DNA of 64,000 nucleotides from Protaetiibacter sp. SSC-01. GTDB taxonomy: Bacteria; Actinomycetota; Actinomycetes; Actinomycetales; Microbacteriaceae. Every line of letters begins with the position of its first letter. The stretch's first letter is position 1. Shown one piece after another: positions 1 to 8,606 of this stretch. The stretch lies in assembly GCF_014483895.1 (NCBI RefSeq), contig NZ_CP059987.1, positions 1,736,001 to 1,800,000 on the forward strand, written 5' to 3'. Below the pieces are notes generated by a model that was given only the letters and a program-made list of their open reading frames with translations, made no database searches and was not told the DNA's origin. A program made the position numbers and the translations under genes.

Positions 1-116
1 ACCTCGACGCCGTCCAGGTCGCCTCGGTACTCGAGCCCGAACTCCTGGACGAGGGTCGCGAGCGGTCGCGGGGTGGGGTGCTCGGGGCGGAGGATCGGAG
101 GGATCCGTGAGCTCAC
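1..116 (-). CDS. murE: MurE N-terminus (UDP-MurNAc-peptide ligase), runs off window
   Basis: Only the first 38 codons are in the window. The GTG start at 114-116 follows a clear AGGAGG nine bases upstream. The visible N-terminus (IPPILRPEHPTPRPLATLV, then LEYRGDLDGVEV) is what I recognise at the start of actinobacterial MurE, the Mur ligase that adds the third amino acid to the UDP-MurNAc dipeptide in the cytoplasm. It lies 55 bp downstream of ftsI on the same strand, its usual place in the dcw cluster. The catalytic part is not visible, so the call rests on a short N-terminus plus context. Confidence 0.8.
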   Translation of the reverse strand, partial: MSSRIPPILRPEHPTPRPLATLVQEFGLEYRGDLDGVE

Positions 117-171
117 GCTGCGTGGCCTCCTGTGTCTCGAATCGTCCGCCCGTTCGCCCCGCTCTGCGGAC

Positions 172-1950
172 TCACCAGGTGAGCGGGTTGTCCGGTGCGG
201 GGACCGTCGACGGGGTCACCCGGTAGGTCTTGATGACCTGCTTGATGATCGCGTTGAAGGTCGGAACCGCCGCAGCCGATGTCTTCATCGTAACGGGCTT
301 CGCGAAGGTCACGACAACGGCGTACTGCGGGTCGTCGACCGGGAACATGCCCGCCATCGACACGATGCGGTCGGTGCCGTAGGCGTTGCCCGAGGCCACC
401 TCGGCCGTTCCCGACTTGGCGGCGATGCGGTAGCCCGGCACGGCGAGCTGGGACGCGTACGGGTGCTGGGTCGTCATGCCCTCGAGCATCGTCACGACGT
501 CGTCGGCGGCCTGCTCCGACACGACGCGCGTGCCCTGCGGGTCGGGAACGCCCGTGTACGTGCCGTCGGGCAGCTCGCATCCCTCGACGAGCGTGAGCGG
601 GATGCGCACGCCGCCGTTCGCGAGGGTCTGGTAGAGGCTCGCGACCTGCGCGCTCGTCGCCGTCATGCCCTGCCCGAACTGCTGCGCGACCGCCGTCACC
701 GGGTCGCTCTCCGAGACGGATCGCACGAAACCCTTGCTCTCGCCGAGGAAGTCGGCCCCGGAATACTGGCTGCCGAAGCCGAAGGCCTTGAGGTACTCGA
801 TGCGGCGCTCGAGCGGCATGAGCTCCGACATCTGCGCGATGCCGATGTTGGAGGAGTTCACGAGGATGCCGGCCGTCGTGTAGTTGACGTCGCCGTGCCA
901 GAAGGAGTCGGTGATGCGCGTCCCCGTGCCGGGCACGGTGTAGCTCGACTTCACGGTGAAGGGCGTCGTGCGGCTGATGAGCCCCGCGTCGAGGAGGGAT
1001 GCGACGGTCGCCGCCTTGATGACGGAGCCCGGCTCGAACGGGGCCACGAAGCTGCGCGCGCCCGCATCCTCCGCCGAGGCGGAGTTCAGGTCGTTGGGGT
1101 CGACCGCAGGCCAGTCGGCGGCCGCGCGGATCTTGCCGGTCTTGACCTCGACGACGAAGGCCGTGGCCCACTCCGCGCCGATCGCCGCGCCCTGCTCGGC
1201 GAGGGCCTGCTGCGCGAACCACTGCAGGTCGGAGTCGATCGTGAGGTGCACGGTGCCGCCGTTCGTGGCGGGCTGCTCGACGACCTCCGAGCCCGGCATG
1301 CGCACGCCGTCCTCGCTCATCGTGTAGCTGACCTGGCCGTTCTCGGAGGCGAGGCACTCGTCCCACTGCAACTCCGTGCCCGAGAGCGGGCGATCGCGTC
1401 CCATGAGGCCTACGAGGTTGCCCGCGATCGCTCCGTTCGGGTAGCTGCGAGCCGGCTGCGGCTCGCTGTACACCCACGGGATGCCGAGCTTCTTGACCTT
1501 CTTGAACGCCTCGAGGTCGACGGCCTTCACGAGCAGCGCCCAGGGCGCGTCCGGATCGGCGGTGAGCGCGTCGAACATGGCCTGCACGTCGGCGCCGCCC
1601 ACGGCATCCGAGATCTCGCCGAGTGCCTCCATGACGCCCACGTGCTCGGTGCGCTTCTCGCCGTCGACCTCGATGCGACGGTAGAAGCCCTCGAGGTCGA
1701 CGTTGATGGGCGCGGCCGTGATGTTGAAGCGGTCGACGCTCGTCGCGAGCACCGTGCCGTTGGCGTCGACGATGCTGCCGCGCGTGCCCCACAGGGTGGC
1801 CGAGTAGTAGTTCGAGCCGGCGGCCTCGCGGTAGGTGTCGGCGCGCACGAGCTGGATGTCGACGAGCCGGATCGAGAACACGGCGACGATCGCGAAAACC
1901 GCGAGCACGGCCACCGCGAGCCGTCGACGGGATCTGCGGGCTTCGATCAC
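172..1950 (-). CDS. ftsI: Septal peptidoglycan transpeptidase FtsI/PbpB (class B PBP)
   Basis: This 592-residue protein would cross-link septal peptidoglycan as a class B penicillin-binding protein. One N-terminal membrane segment (about residues 10-30, LAVAVLAVFAIVAVF) precedes a dimerisation domain and the transpeptidase domain. The nucleophile motif SVIK has its serine near residue 309, an SSN motif follows, and KSGT begins near residue 512. I chose the GTG at 1948-1950 because GGGGGAGGATC sits just before it; an in-frame start 23 codons upstream lies inside the preceding gene and adds only a basic stretch. No PASTA domain is visible at the C-terminus. The gene lies 13 bp after the ftsL-like gene, and its order with rsmH and murE matches the dcw cluster. 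Confidence 0.93.
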   Translation of the reverse strand: MIEARRSRRRLAVAVLAVFAIVAVFSIRLVDIQLVRADTYREAAGSNYYSATLWGTRGSIVDANGTVLATSVDRFNITAAPINVDLEGFYRRIEVDGEKRTEHVGVMEALGEISDAVGGADVQAMFDALTADPDAPWALLVKAVDLEAFKKVKKLGIPWVYSEPQPARSYPNGAIAGNLVGLMGRDRPLSGTELQWDECLASENGQVSYTMSEDGVRMPGSEVVEQPATNGGTVHLTIDSDLQWFAQQALAEQGAAIGAEWATAFVVEVKTGKIRAAADWPAVDPNDLNSASAEDAGARSFVAPFEPGSVIKAATVASLLDAGLISRTTPFTVKSSYTVPGTGTRITDSFWHGDVNYTTAGILVNSSNIGIAQMSELMPLERRIEYLKAFGFGSQYSGADFLGESKGFVRSVSESDPVTAVAQQFGQGMTATSAQVASLYQTLANGGVRIPLTLVEGCELPDGTYTGVPDPQGTRVVSEQAADDVVTMLEGMTTQHPYASQLAVPGYRIAAKSGTAEVASGNAYGTDRIVSMAGMFPVDDPQYAVVVTFAKPVTMKTSAAAVPTFNAIIKQVIKTYRVTPSTVPAPDNPLTW

Positions 1951-1963
1951 GATCCTCCCCCGG

Positions 1964-2581
1964 TCAACGCGTCGTCGGCGACGGTAGCGTGCCGGATGCT
2001 CCCCCCACGGGAGCGACACCCGGCGCCTGGGTGGTGCCCGGCTGATCGGTGGTGGTCGTGGTGGTGGGCGTGCCGTTCTGGCCCCCGGCCGCGGCCGCGA
2101 TCGTCGCGGGGTCGAGCAGCGTCGAACCGTCGGCGATGAGCGCGTTGCCGATGAGGTTGCCGCCCGTGCCGACGAGTTGGCCGTTCGGCTCCGACGCCCA
2201 GCCGAGCGCCTGCCCGGTCGCGACGTCGAGGAAGACGGGGTTGCCGCTTGACACCATGCCGAGCGCCGCGGCGTTCGCCATGAGGCTCTGGGTCGAGCTC
2301 ACCTGGTCGAGCACCTCGGATGCCGCGTGCTTCTCGCGCACGAGGTCGCGCTTCTCGCCCTGGAGGCTCGAGATGCGGTAGGCGCCCTCGGCGAGCACGA
2401 GGCTCATGAGCAGCTGGGCGAGCAGGATCGCGCCGATGCCCGAGATCGCCACGAGCGCCGCGTAGATGCGCGGGCGGGCGCGGCGCTGGGCGCGCGTGGG
2501 CGCGATGTCGAGGTGCCGACGCGGCGCCTCGTGCTCCCGCTCGGGGACGGGTAGCCGGACGGCTGCTGTGGCGGTGCTCAT
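1964..2581 (-). CDS. FtsL-like bitopic division protein
   Basis: The 205-residue protein has a basic cytoplasmic N-terminus of about 55 residues and one membrane segment ([21 protein letters not shown]). A short heptad-like stretch follows ([22 protein letters not shown]), then a Ser/Thr/Pro-rich tail including a run of threonines. Position between rsmH and ftsI, size and topology are those of FtsL, which joins FtsB and FtsQ in the divisome. FtsL sequences diverge too much for a sequence-only assignment; Rv2164c occupies the same place in M. tuberculosis. Its start overlaps the rsmH stop by ATGA, indicating translational coupling. Confidence 0.75.
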   Translation of the reverse strand: MSTATAAVRLPVPEREHEAPRRHLDIAPTRAQRRARPRIYAALVAISGIGAILLAQLLMSLVLAEGAYRISSLQGEKRDLVREKHAASEVLDQVSSTQSLMANAAALGMVSSGNPVFLDVATGQALGWASEPNGQLVGTGGNLIGNALIADGSTLLDPATIAAAAGGQNGTPTTTTTTDQPGTTQAPGVAPVGGASGTLPSPTTR

Positions 2582-3525
2582 GCGGCCTCCCGGATCCGCT
2601 CGGCGGCGCGCAGGCGCACCGGCGTGGCGCGCGGGTTGCGCGCGCGCTCCTCATCGGATGCAAGCTCGGCGCCGCGGGTGAGCAGCGTGAGCTCGGGTCG
2701 GTGCTCGGGCAGCTCGACGGGCAGCCCGCGCGGGGCCGTCGAAGTCGAGCGGGCCTGGAACTCGCGCTTGACGATGCGGTCCTCGAGCGACTGGTACGCC
2801 ATCACCACGATGCGTCCGCCGACCTCGAGGCAGTCGATCGCCGCCGGCACGGCGCGCTCGAGCACCGACAGCTCCTGGTTGACCTCGATGCGCAGCGCCT
2901 GGAAGACGCGCTTCGACTGGTGGCCCGCGCGGCGCGCCGCCGCGGGGGTCGCGGCGTCGATGATCGCGACGAGCCGGGCGGAGGTCTCGATGGGCGCGAC
3001 TTTGCGTTCCTCGACGATGCGGCGTGCGTAGCGCGGGGCGAGCTTCTCGTCGCCGTACTCCCAGAAGATGCGACGCAGCTGCGCCTCGTCGTACTCGGCG
3101 AGCACGCGTGCGGCCGTGAGTTCGGCGGTGTCGTCCATGCGCATGTCGAGCGGCGCGTCGTGCGAGTACGAGAAGCCGCGGTCGACCTCGTCGAGCTGCA
3201 TCGACGAGACGCCGAGGTCCATGAGCACGCCCGCGACGCGCGCGATGCCGAGCCCGTCGAGGGCCTCCGGCATCCGGTCGTAGACCGTGTGCACGAGGTG
3301 CACGCGCTCGCCGAACGGAGCGAGCCGCTCGCCCGCGAGCGCGAGGGCGTGCCGGTCCCGGTCGAGGCCCACGAGCTGGATGCGGTCGAAGCGCGCGAGG
3401 AGCGCCTCGGCATGCCCGCCGAGGCCGAGGGTCGCGTCGACGACGACGGCGCCCGGCGCGCTGAGCGCGGGCGCGAGGAGCTCGACGCAGCGGTCGAGGA
3501 GCACGGGGACGTGGCGGTCGTTCAT
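2578..3525 (-). CDS. rsmH: 16S rRNA (cytosine1402-N4)-methyltransferase RsmH
   Basis: RsmH (MraW) methylates N4 of C1402 in the ribosomal P site using S-adenosylmethionine. The N-terminus [17 protein letters not shown] and the SAM-binding loop [16 protein letters not shown] are diagnostic. Further family motifs are [30 protein letters not shown], the [14 protein letters not shown] block and [14 protein letters not shown]. The protein is 315 residues, normal for the family. I start at the ATG of MNDRHVP; an upstream in-frame ATG adds 13 residues with no family similarity. The gene follows mraZ by 102 bp. Confidence 0.96.
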   Translation of the reverse strand: MNDRHVPVLLDRCVELLAPALSAPGAVVVDATLGLGGHAEALLARFDRIQLVGLDRDRHALALAGERLAPFGERVHLVHTVYDRMPEALDGLGIARVAGVLMDLGVSSMQLDEVDRGFSYSHDAPLDMRMDDTAELTAARVLAEYDEAQLRRIFWEYGDEKLAPRYARRIVEERKVAPIETSARLVAIIDAATPAAARRAGHQSKRVFQALRIEVNQELSVLERAVPAAIDCLEVGGRIVVMAYQSLEDRIVKREFQARSTSTAPRGLPVELPEHRPELTLLTRGAELASDEERARNPRATPVRLRAAERIREAA

Positions 3526-3627
3526 GGTCTGCAGTGGTCCTCGTCCCCCGGATCCGATCCCCATCCGCCGCCACCTGGCACCGGGGAAGGTGCGCCAGGG
3601 AGCGCGGCTGAGGGTCGCATCCGGGGG

Positions 3628-4059
3628 TCAGAACAGTCCCGCGATCACCTCCTCGTCGGTCTCGGCGAAGCCCGCCTCGGTCTCCTCGTAGTAGGAGTTC
3701 CAGGCGACGGAATCCCAGATCTCCGCGCGGTTGCCCGCGCCGATGACGACGAGCTCACGGCCGAGGCCGGCGTACTCGCGGAGCATCGACGGGATCGTCA
3801 CGCGGTGCTGCTTGTCGGGCATCTCCTCGGATGCGCCGCTCAGGAACAGGCGCAGGAAGTCGCGGCCCTTCTTGCCGGTCACGGGCGCCTGCCGGGCGCG
3901 CTCGTGGAGCTCTTCGAACTCCCGCTGGCTGAAGAGGTAGATGCAGCGCTCCTGACCGCGGGTCATCACGACGCCGTTCGCGAAGTCGCCCATGAACTTC
4001 GCAGGCAGGATGATCCGCCCTTTCTCGTCGAGCTTGGGAGCGAACGTGCCGAGCAGCAT
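3628..4059 (-). CDS. mraZ: Transcriptional regulator MraZ
   Basis: This 143-residue protein has the two swapped-hairpin AbrB-like halves of Mra[23 protein letters not shown] near the N-terminus and [25 protein letters not shown] in the second half. MraZ forms a ring-shaped oligomer and represses its own dcw operon by binding short direct repeats at the promoter. Matching GTGG boxes spaced 10 bp apart lie 36-60 bp upstream. The ATG follows AAGGGGGACGAC. It is the first gene of the rsmH-ftsL-ftsI-murE run. Confidence 0.96.
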   Translation of the reverse strand: MLLGTFAPKLDEKGRIILPAKFMGDFANGVVMTRGQERCIYLFSQREFEELHERARQAPVTGKKGRDFLRLFLSGASEEMPDKQHRVTIPSMLREYAGLGRELVVIGAGNRAEIWDSVAWNSYYEETEAGFAETDEEVIAGLF

Positions 4060-4094
4060 GTCGTCCCCCTTCGCTCCGGCCAGATACGGGTTTG

Positions 4095-4127
4095 CTCCAC
4101 TTTACTCCACACTCCACCACCAGCCAA
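4095..4127 (-). promoter_or_regulatory. mraZ promoter with MraZ-type GTGG boxes
   Basis: On the minus strand a -35-like TTGGCT (4122-4127) and a -10-like TAAAGT (4099-4104) are separated by exactly 17 bp. Within and just downstream of this promoter the hexamers GTGGTG (4115-4120), GTGGAG (4105-4110) and GTGGAG (4095-4100) repeat with a strict 10 bp period, one helical turn; an extra GTGGAG sits at 4112-4117. This is the arrangement expected of MraZ boxes. The predicted transcription start is about 33 nt before the mraZ ATG. Confidence 0.75.
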
Positions 4128-4163
4128 GCGATTTCACGCGAGATCGGCACCCAAAGCGAAGAT

Positions 4164-4186
4164 CTTCCCTTGAAACTCAAGGGAAG
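4164..4186. promoter_or_regulatory. Perfect 10-bp palindrome upstream of mraZ
   Basis: CTTCCCTTGA and its exact complement TCAAGGGAAG are separated by three bases (AAC). The site lies about 40 bp upstream of the mraZ -35 box and downstream of the DUF3040 terminator. It has no T-tract on either side, so an operator is more likely than a terminator. The binding protein is unknown. Confidence 0.5.
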
Positions 4187-4243
4187 CAGGGGGTGGAGGG
4201 ATGTGGAGGAGAAATGGAGGAGGCGAGCCGCGTCAGGGCAAAC

Positions 4244-4271
4244 AAAAAGGCCGGCCCGAAGGCCGGCCTTT
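4244..4271 (-). terminator. Intrinsic terminator of the DUF3040 gene
   Basis: On the minus strand GGCCGGCC, the tetraloop TTCG and GGCCGGCC are followed by a run of five T. The A and T tracts extend the stem by three pairs. It lies about 47 bp after the DUF3040 stop and insulates that gene from the mraZ promoter. Confidence 0.92.
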
Positions 4272-4317
4272 CGAGGTCCGGATCAGCGCGGGGTCGTCCC
4301 GCGCGGGGTGGCGTGCG

Positions 4318-4614
4318 TCAGCGGTGCGTGCGCGGTCGCGACGGGACCGTGAATCGCAGCGGCGGCGCCACGACGAGCACGACGCCCGCGAACATCGCCA
4401 CGAAGCCGAGGAGGCCGACGAGCGGCTGACGGATGACGACGCCCGTGACGAGCAGCCCGAGACCGACGAGGAGACCGACGGCGGCGAGAACGATCGCGGT
4501 CCCGTTGGCACGACCGGGTCGCGAACCGACCGTCGCGACGTCCTCCGCCTCACTGTGGTAGAGGTTGCGCTCCATCTCGTCGAGGAGGCGCTGCTCCTGT
4601 TCCGAAAGCGGCAT
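4318..4614 (-). CDS. DUF3040 small membrane protein
   Basis: The 98-residue protein starts MPLSEQEQRLLDEMERNLY, the hallmark of the actinobacterial DUF3040 family, followed by two membrane segments (about residues 38-58 and 62-84) and a basic tail. Function is unknown. M. tuberculosis Rv2169c holds a similar place upstream of mraZ. The ATG is preceded by AAGGAG at good spacing, and an intrinsic terminator follows, so it looks monocistronic. Confidence 0.85.
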   Translation of the reverse strand: MPLSEQEQRLLDEMERNLYHSEAEDVATVGSRPGRANGTAIVLAAVGLLVGLGLLVTGVVIRQPLVGLLGFVAMFAGVVLVVAPPLRFTVPSRPRTHR

Positions 4615-4665
4615 CTCGAGCTCCTTGCAGACAGCCGGCGAGTGCGGGTGCCGCCGGTGACTCGA

Positions 4666-4693
4666 TTGTAGGCGTGTCTCGGCTGGCTAGGCT
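4666..4693 (+). promoter_or_regulatory. Promoter of the polyprenyl synthase gene (leaderless)
   Basis: TTGTAG (4666-4671) and TAGGCT (4688-4693) are separated by 16 bp. The -10 box ends exactly six bases before the GTG at 4700, so transcription would start at or next to the initiation codon. No Shine-Dalgarno sequence is present. Confidence 0.7.
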
Positions 4694-4699
4694 AGGCGC

Positions 4700-5827
4700 G
4701 TGCCTGGGAGTACGCGGTTAGTCGACCTGATAGCTGCTCGGATCGACGACGCATTCGACGGTCACGAGACGGCTCTCGCCGAGATCGCGCCCGATCTCGC
4801 CCCCCTCGTCACTCAGGCGCGCGGCCTTCTGGCGGGCGGCAAGCGCTTCCGTGCGCTGTTCTGCTACTGGGGCTGGCAGTCCGTCGCGTCGATCGCCGGC
4901 GACGGCGAGCTCGCCGAGCTCGACGGGCCCGACACCGCGCGCGCCCTCCCCGCCGTCGTCTCCGTCGCGGCCGCGCTCGAGCTCTTCCACGCTGCCGCAC
5001 TCGTCCACGACGACATCATCGACAAGTCCGACATCCGCCGCGGCCGGCCCGCTGCGCACCGCGCGTTCGAGTCTCTCCACCGTGAGCAGGGCTGGGACGG
5101 CGACGCCGCCGCCTTCGGCACCTCGACCGCGATCCTGCTGGGCGACCTCCTCCTCGGGTGGGCCGACGAGCTCTTCGAGGACGGTCTCGCGATGCTCGAC
5201 GACCCGGAGGCCGCGCGTGCGGCGCGCGCCGAGTTCTTCACGATGCGCACCGAGGTGACGGTCGGCCAGTACCTCGACGTGCTCGAGGAGGACTCCTGGA
5301 AGTCCCGGCCCGACAGCGAGGCCCTCCCCCGCGCCCACCGCGTCATCGTCTACAAGTCGGCCAAGTACAGCGTCGAGGCGCCCCTCGCGATCGGCGGCGC
5401 CCTCGCAGGCGGCTCGCTCGCGCAGCTCGCGGCCCTGCGCGAGTTCGGTCTCCCGCTCGGTGTCGCCTTCCAGCTGCGCGACGACATGCTCGGCGTCTTC
5501 GGCGACCCGGAGTTGACGGGCAAGCCCTCGGGCGACGACCTGCGCGAGGGCAAGCGCACGGTGCTCATCGGCCTCGCGCGCCAGAAGATGCCCCCCACCG
5601 CCGTGCGCGTGCTCGACGAGCTGCTCGGCGACCCCTCGCTCGACGACGCGCAGGTGCGGATGCTCCAGAACACGATGCGCGACAGCGGCGCCGCCGACCA
5701 GGTGGAGCGGATCATCGCGCACAACGTGCGGATCGCGCTCGAGTCGCTCGAGAACGCGCCCCTCAGCTCCTCCGCCCGATCGGAGCTCTCGCGGCTCGCG
5801 GACCGCGTGACGCGTCGCGACGCATGA
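4700..5827 (+). CDS. Polyprenyl diphosphate synthase (IdsA-type)
   Basis: This 375-residue trans-prenyltransferase condenses isopentenyl diphosphate with allylic diphosphates to make C20 or longer chains for quinones, carotenoids or lipids. The first aspartate-rich motif is in LVHDDIIDKSDIRRGRPAAH and the second in FQLRDDMLGVFGDPELTGK. GGKRFRALFCYW near residue 46 supplies the IPP-binding region. Chain length cannot be read with confidence. M. tuberculosis Rv2173 (idsA2) occupies the equivalent position. The GTG start has a -10 box 6 nt upstream and no ribosome-binding site, consistent with a leaderless mRNA. Confidence 0.9.
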   Translation: MPGSTRLVDLIAARIDDAFDGHETALAEIAPDLAPLVTQARGLLAGGKRFRALFCYWGWQSVASIAGDGELAELDGPDTARALPAVVSVAAALELFHAAALVHDDIIDKSDIRRGRPAAHRAFESLHREQGWDGDAAAFGTSTAILLGDLLLGWADELFEDGLAMLDDPEAARAARAEFFTMRTEVTVGQYLDVLEEDSWKSRPDSEALPRAHRVIVYKSAKYSVEAPLAIGGALAGGSLAQLAALREFGLPLGVAFQLRDDMLGVFGDPELTGKPSGDDLREGKRTVLIGLARQKMPPTAVRVLDELLGDPSLDDAQVRMLQNTMRDSGAADQVERIIAHNVRIALESLENAPLSSSARSELSRLADRVTRRDA

Positions 5828-5947
5828 CGTCCGCGGGGTTCCAGGATACCCCCCGAACCTCGACGGTGACCCGGTGATAAGTCGCGGCATCCGTGTGACG
5901 ATGGCAGGCCGACGTCCTCGCCGCACGACCCGCCCCGGAGCCGCCCC

Positions 5948-8107
5948 GTGACCGTATCCGTCTTCGACCTCCCCGAACGCCTCGCCGCGAAGGCCGAGCC
6001 CGCCCTCATCGCCGACGACGAGCGGCGGTTCCGGGCGATCGCGGCGGCAGTCGAGCGGCAGCTCTCCGAGCTCGAGGCCCGCCTCGACGAGACGCGTCTC
6101 CGCGGCGGCGACAACAACCAGGAGGTGCTCGAACGCGACCTCGCGGTGCACGAGCTGAGCGCGCGCATCCGGATGCTGCACCGCTTCGGCCTCGACGTGT
6201 GCCTCGGGCGCATGGTCGCCGAGGACGACCCCGAGCCCGTGTACATCGGCCGCCTGAGCCTCGCGGACGAGGACGGCACGCGTCTGCTCGTCGATTGGCG
6301 CGCCCCTGCAGCCGAGCCGTTCTTCGCCGCGACCCACGCCAACCCGATGGGCCTCGCGAGCCGTCGCCGCTACCGCTGGACGCGCGGGCGGGTCACCGAC
6401 TACTGGGACGAGGTCTTCACCGCGGAGGGGCTCGAGCACAACGCGGCGCTCGACGACCAGTCGGCGTTCATCGCGAGCCTCGGTGCGAGCCGCTCGCCGC
6501 AGATGCGCGACGTGCTCGCGACGATCCAGGCGGACCAGGACGCCATCATCCGCTCCCCTTCGCGCGGCCCGCTCGTCGTCGACGGCGGGCCCGGTACGGG
6601 CAAGACGGTCGTCGCGCTGCACCGCACGGCCTACCTGCTCTACGCCGATCCGCGCCTCGGCCATCGCCGCGGTGGCGTGCTTTTCGTGGGGCCGCACGAG
6701 CCCTACCTCTCCTACGTCGCCGACGTGCTGCCGAGCCTCGGCGAGGAGGGCGTGCAGACCTGCACCCTGCGCGACCTCGTGCCCGAGGGGCGCACGGCGG
6801 GTGTCGAGACCGATCCGGAGGCCGCACGCCTCAAGGCCTCGGCTCGGCTGGTCGACGCCGTCGAGAACGCCGTGCGCGCCTACGAGCGACCGCCCGAAGA
6901 GGAGCTCACGGTCCAGACGCCATGGGGCACCGTGTGGATCGGTCCGTCCGAGTGGGCGGAGGCGTTCGACGCCGTCGAGCCCGGCACGACGCACAACGAG
7001 GCGCGTGCGGTCGTGTGGGAGTCGGTGCTCGAGATCCTCGTCGACCAGGTCGATGCGCAGACCCCGCCGCACCTCGTGCGTCGCGCGCTCGCGCAGCACC
7101 GCGAGCTCACGCGCACCTTCACGCGGGCGTGGCCCGTGCTCGACCCCGCGGGGGTCGTCGCCGACCTGTGGTCGGTGCCCGCGTACCTGCGCCTCCACGC
7201 GCCCTGGCTCGACGCGGGAGAGGTGCGCGCCCTCACCCGGCAGGACGGACGTGCGTGGACGACGGCCGACCTGCCGTACCTCGACGCGGCCCGTCGGCTC
7301 ATCGGCGACCCGGATGCCGTGCGCGTCGCCCGGCGGCGGGCTGCGGCCCTCGAATCCGAGCGCGAGGTGCGGGAGCGCGTCGTCGAGGAGCTCATCGCGG
7401 CCGACGACGACCGCGAGGGCGAGGTGCAGGCCCTCCGTCAGCAGCCCTTCGCCGACCGCCTGATCGACGAGGCGGCGCTGCCCTCGCTCGCACCCGACGA
7501 GCTCGCGGGACCGTACGCGCACGTCGTCGTCGACGAGGCCCAGGAGCTCACGGACGCCGAGTGGACGATGCTCCTGCGCCGCGCACCCTCGCACAGCCTG
7601 ACGATCGTGGGCGACCGCGCGCAGGCTCGGCACGGATTCCACGAGAGCTGGCAGGACCGGCTCGCGCGCGTCGGGCTCGACGACGTGCGGATGTCGACCC
7701 TGACCGTCAACTACCGCACGCCCGAGGAGGTCATGGCGGAGGCGGAGCCGGTCATCCGCGCGGCGATCCCCGACGCGAACGTGCCCGTCGCGGTGCGGAG
7801 CAGCGGCATCCCCGTGCTGCACCTGCCCCTGAGCGCGCGCGACGGCGTGCTCGAGGAGTGGCTCGCGACCCACGGGGAGGGCGTCGCGTGCGTCATCGGC
7901 GACGGCACCTTCGCCGGGATGCCGCGCGTTCGCTCTCTGACCCCGGAGCTCGCGAAGGGGCTCGAGTTCGACCTCGTGCTCGTCGTCGACCCCGAGACGT
8001 GGGGCGACGGCGTCGAGGGTGCCGTCGACCGCTACGTCGCGATGACGCGCGCGACGCAGCAGCTCGTCGTGCTGCGCTCGGAGGGTGCGGAGGGCGCAGA
8101 CGCCTAG
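5948..8107 (+). CDS. helR: HelR/HelD-type RNA polymerase recycling ATPase
   Basis: The 719-residue protein has a UvrD/Rep-like motor with a coiled-coil N-terminus (about residues 20-85). The Walker A loop GGPGTGKT lies near residue 214, VVVDEAQELTDAEW is Walker B, NYRTPEEV and the C-terminal EGAVDRYVAMTRATQQLVVL are late helicase motifs. This layout matches actinobacterial HelR, which removes RNA polymerase from stalled or rifampicin-bound complexes, rather than a processive DNA helicase. The GTG start follows GGAG. I saw no rifampicin-associated element upstream. The stop overlaps the convergent Rv2175c-like gene by 4 bp. HelD and HelR are hard to separate by eye. Confidence 0.8.
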   Translation: MTVSVFDLPERLAAKAEPALIADDERRFRAIAAAVERQLSELEARLDETRLRGGDNNQEVLERDLAVHELSARIRMLHRFGLDVCLGRMVAEDDPEPVYIGRLSLADEDGTRLLVDWRAPAAEPFFAATHANPMGLASRRRYRWTRGRVTDYWDEVFTAEGLEHNAALDDQSAFIASLGASRSPQMRDVLATIQADQDAIIRSPSRGPLVVDGGPGTGKTVVALHRTAYLLYADPRLGHRRGGVLFVGPHEPYLSYVADVLPSLGEEGVQTCTLRDLVPEGRTAGVETDPEAARLKASARLVDAVENAVRAYERPPEEELTVQTPWGTVWIGPSEWAEAFDAVEPGTTHNEARAVVWESVLEILVDQVDAQTPPHLVRRALAQHRELTRTFTRAWPVLDPAGVVADLWSVPAYLRLHAPWLDAGEVRALTRQDGRAWTTADLPYLDAARRLIGDPDAVRVARRRAAALESEREVRERVVEELIAADDDREGEVQALRQQPFADRLIDEAALPSLAPDELAGPYAHVVVDEAQELTDAEWTMLLRRAPSHSLTIVGDRAQARHGFHESWQDRLARVGLDDVRMSTLTVNYRTPEEVMAEAEPVIRAAIPDANVPVAVRSSGIPVLHLPLSARDGVLEEWLATHGEGVACVIGDGTFAGMPRVRSLTPELAKGLEFDLVLVVDPETWGDGVEGAVDRYVAMTRATQQLVVLRSEGAEGADA

Positions 8108-8457
8108 AAGGCGAGCGCCTGGGCGACCCGCCTCACCTCGGCCTTCCGGCCGGCCCGCAGCGCCTCGATGGGCGCCGTGCCGAGGGTGTCGTCCTCCTCG
8201 AGCAGCCAGTGCAGGGCCTCGTCGTCCGTGTAGCCGGAGTCGGCGAGAAGTACGAGCGTGCCGCGCAGCTCGTGCAGCGGCTCCCCATCGCGCAGGAAAC
8301 TCGCGGGCACGCGCAGCACGCCGTCGACCCGCGTGCCGAGGAGGTGCTTGTCCTCCAGCAGACGGTGCACCTTGGAGGGCGTGAGGCCCAGCAGGTCGAC
8401 GAGTTCGGGAACGGTGAGCCACTCGGAGGCGGGTTCGGTCACCTTCCTAGCGTGCAT
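8104..8457 (-). CDS. Rv2175c-family winged-helix DNA-binding protein
   Basis: The 117-residue protein begins with SEWLTVPELVDLLGLTPSKVHRLLEDKHLL, a helix-turn-helix. It continues with VDGVLRVPASFLRDGEPLHELRGTLVLLADSGYTDDEALHWLL, as in M. tuberculosis Rv2175c. That protein binds DNA and is phosphorylated near its N-terminus by the neighbouring kinase PknL. Here a PASTA kinase gene lies 1.6 kb away, so the kinase-substrate pairing is plausible by context. The start is uncertain: ATG at 8455-8457 has only a weak GAAG, while a GTG five codons in is directly abutted by AGGAAG. Confidence 0.85.
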   Translation of the reverse strand: MHARKVTEPASEWLTVPELVDLLGLTPSKVHRLLEDKHLLGTRVDGVLRVPASFLRDGEPLHELRGTLVLLADSGYTDDEALHWLLEEDDTLGTAPIEALRAGRKAEVRRVAQALAF

Positions 8458-8606
8458 GACTTCGGCGTCCGATGCACAAACGGCGAATGTTACGAACAGA
8501 TGAACTCAAACCACAGCAGCCACAGTAATTGACACTGTTAAACATCTGTGACACGTTATCCCGAGACCGGATACGCCCTCGGGCCGGAGGGGAAGGCAGG
8601 ACGGCG

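Noticed and set aside
73-2139. A 688-codon plus-strand frame across ftsI
   Set aside because: Antisense to ftsI and the ftsL-like gene; Arg/His/Asp-rich with no motif or ribosome-binding site.
5828-5947. Rifampicin-associated element upstream of helR
   Set aside because: No 19-bp inverted element of the known type is present; only weak imperfect dyads.
4718-8422. A 1234-codon open frame on the minus strand
   Set aside because: It lies opposite the polyprenyl synthase and HelR genes, which have strong motifs. Its composition (Arg, Gly, Val, Leu in blocks) is that of a high-GC antisense shadow.
8458-8606. c-di-AMP (ydaO-type) riboswitch before the LysM gene
   Set aside because: Only about 70 nt lie between the TTGACA box and the start, too short, and the conserved core is not visible.
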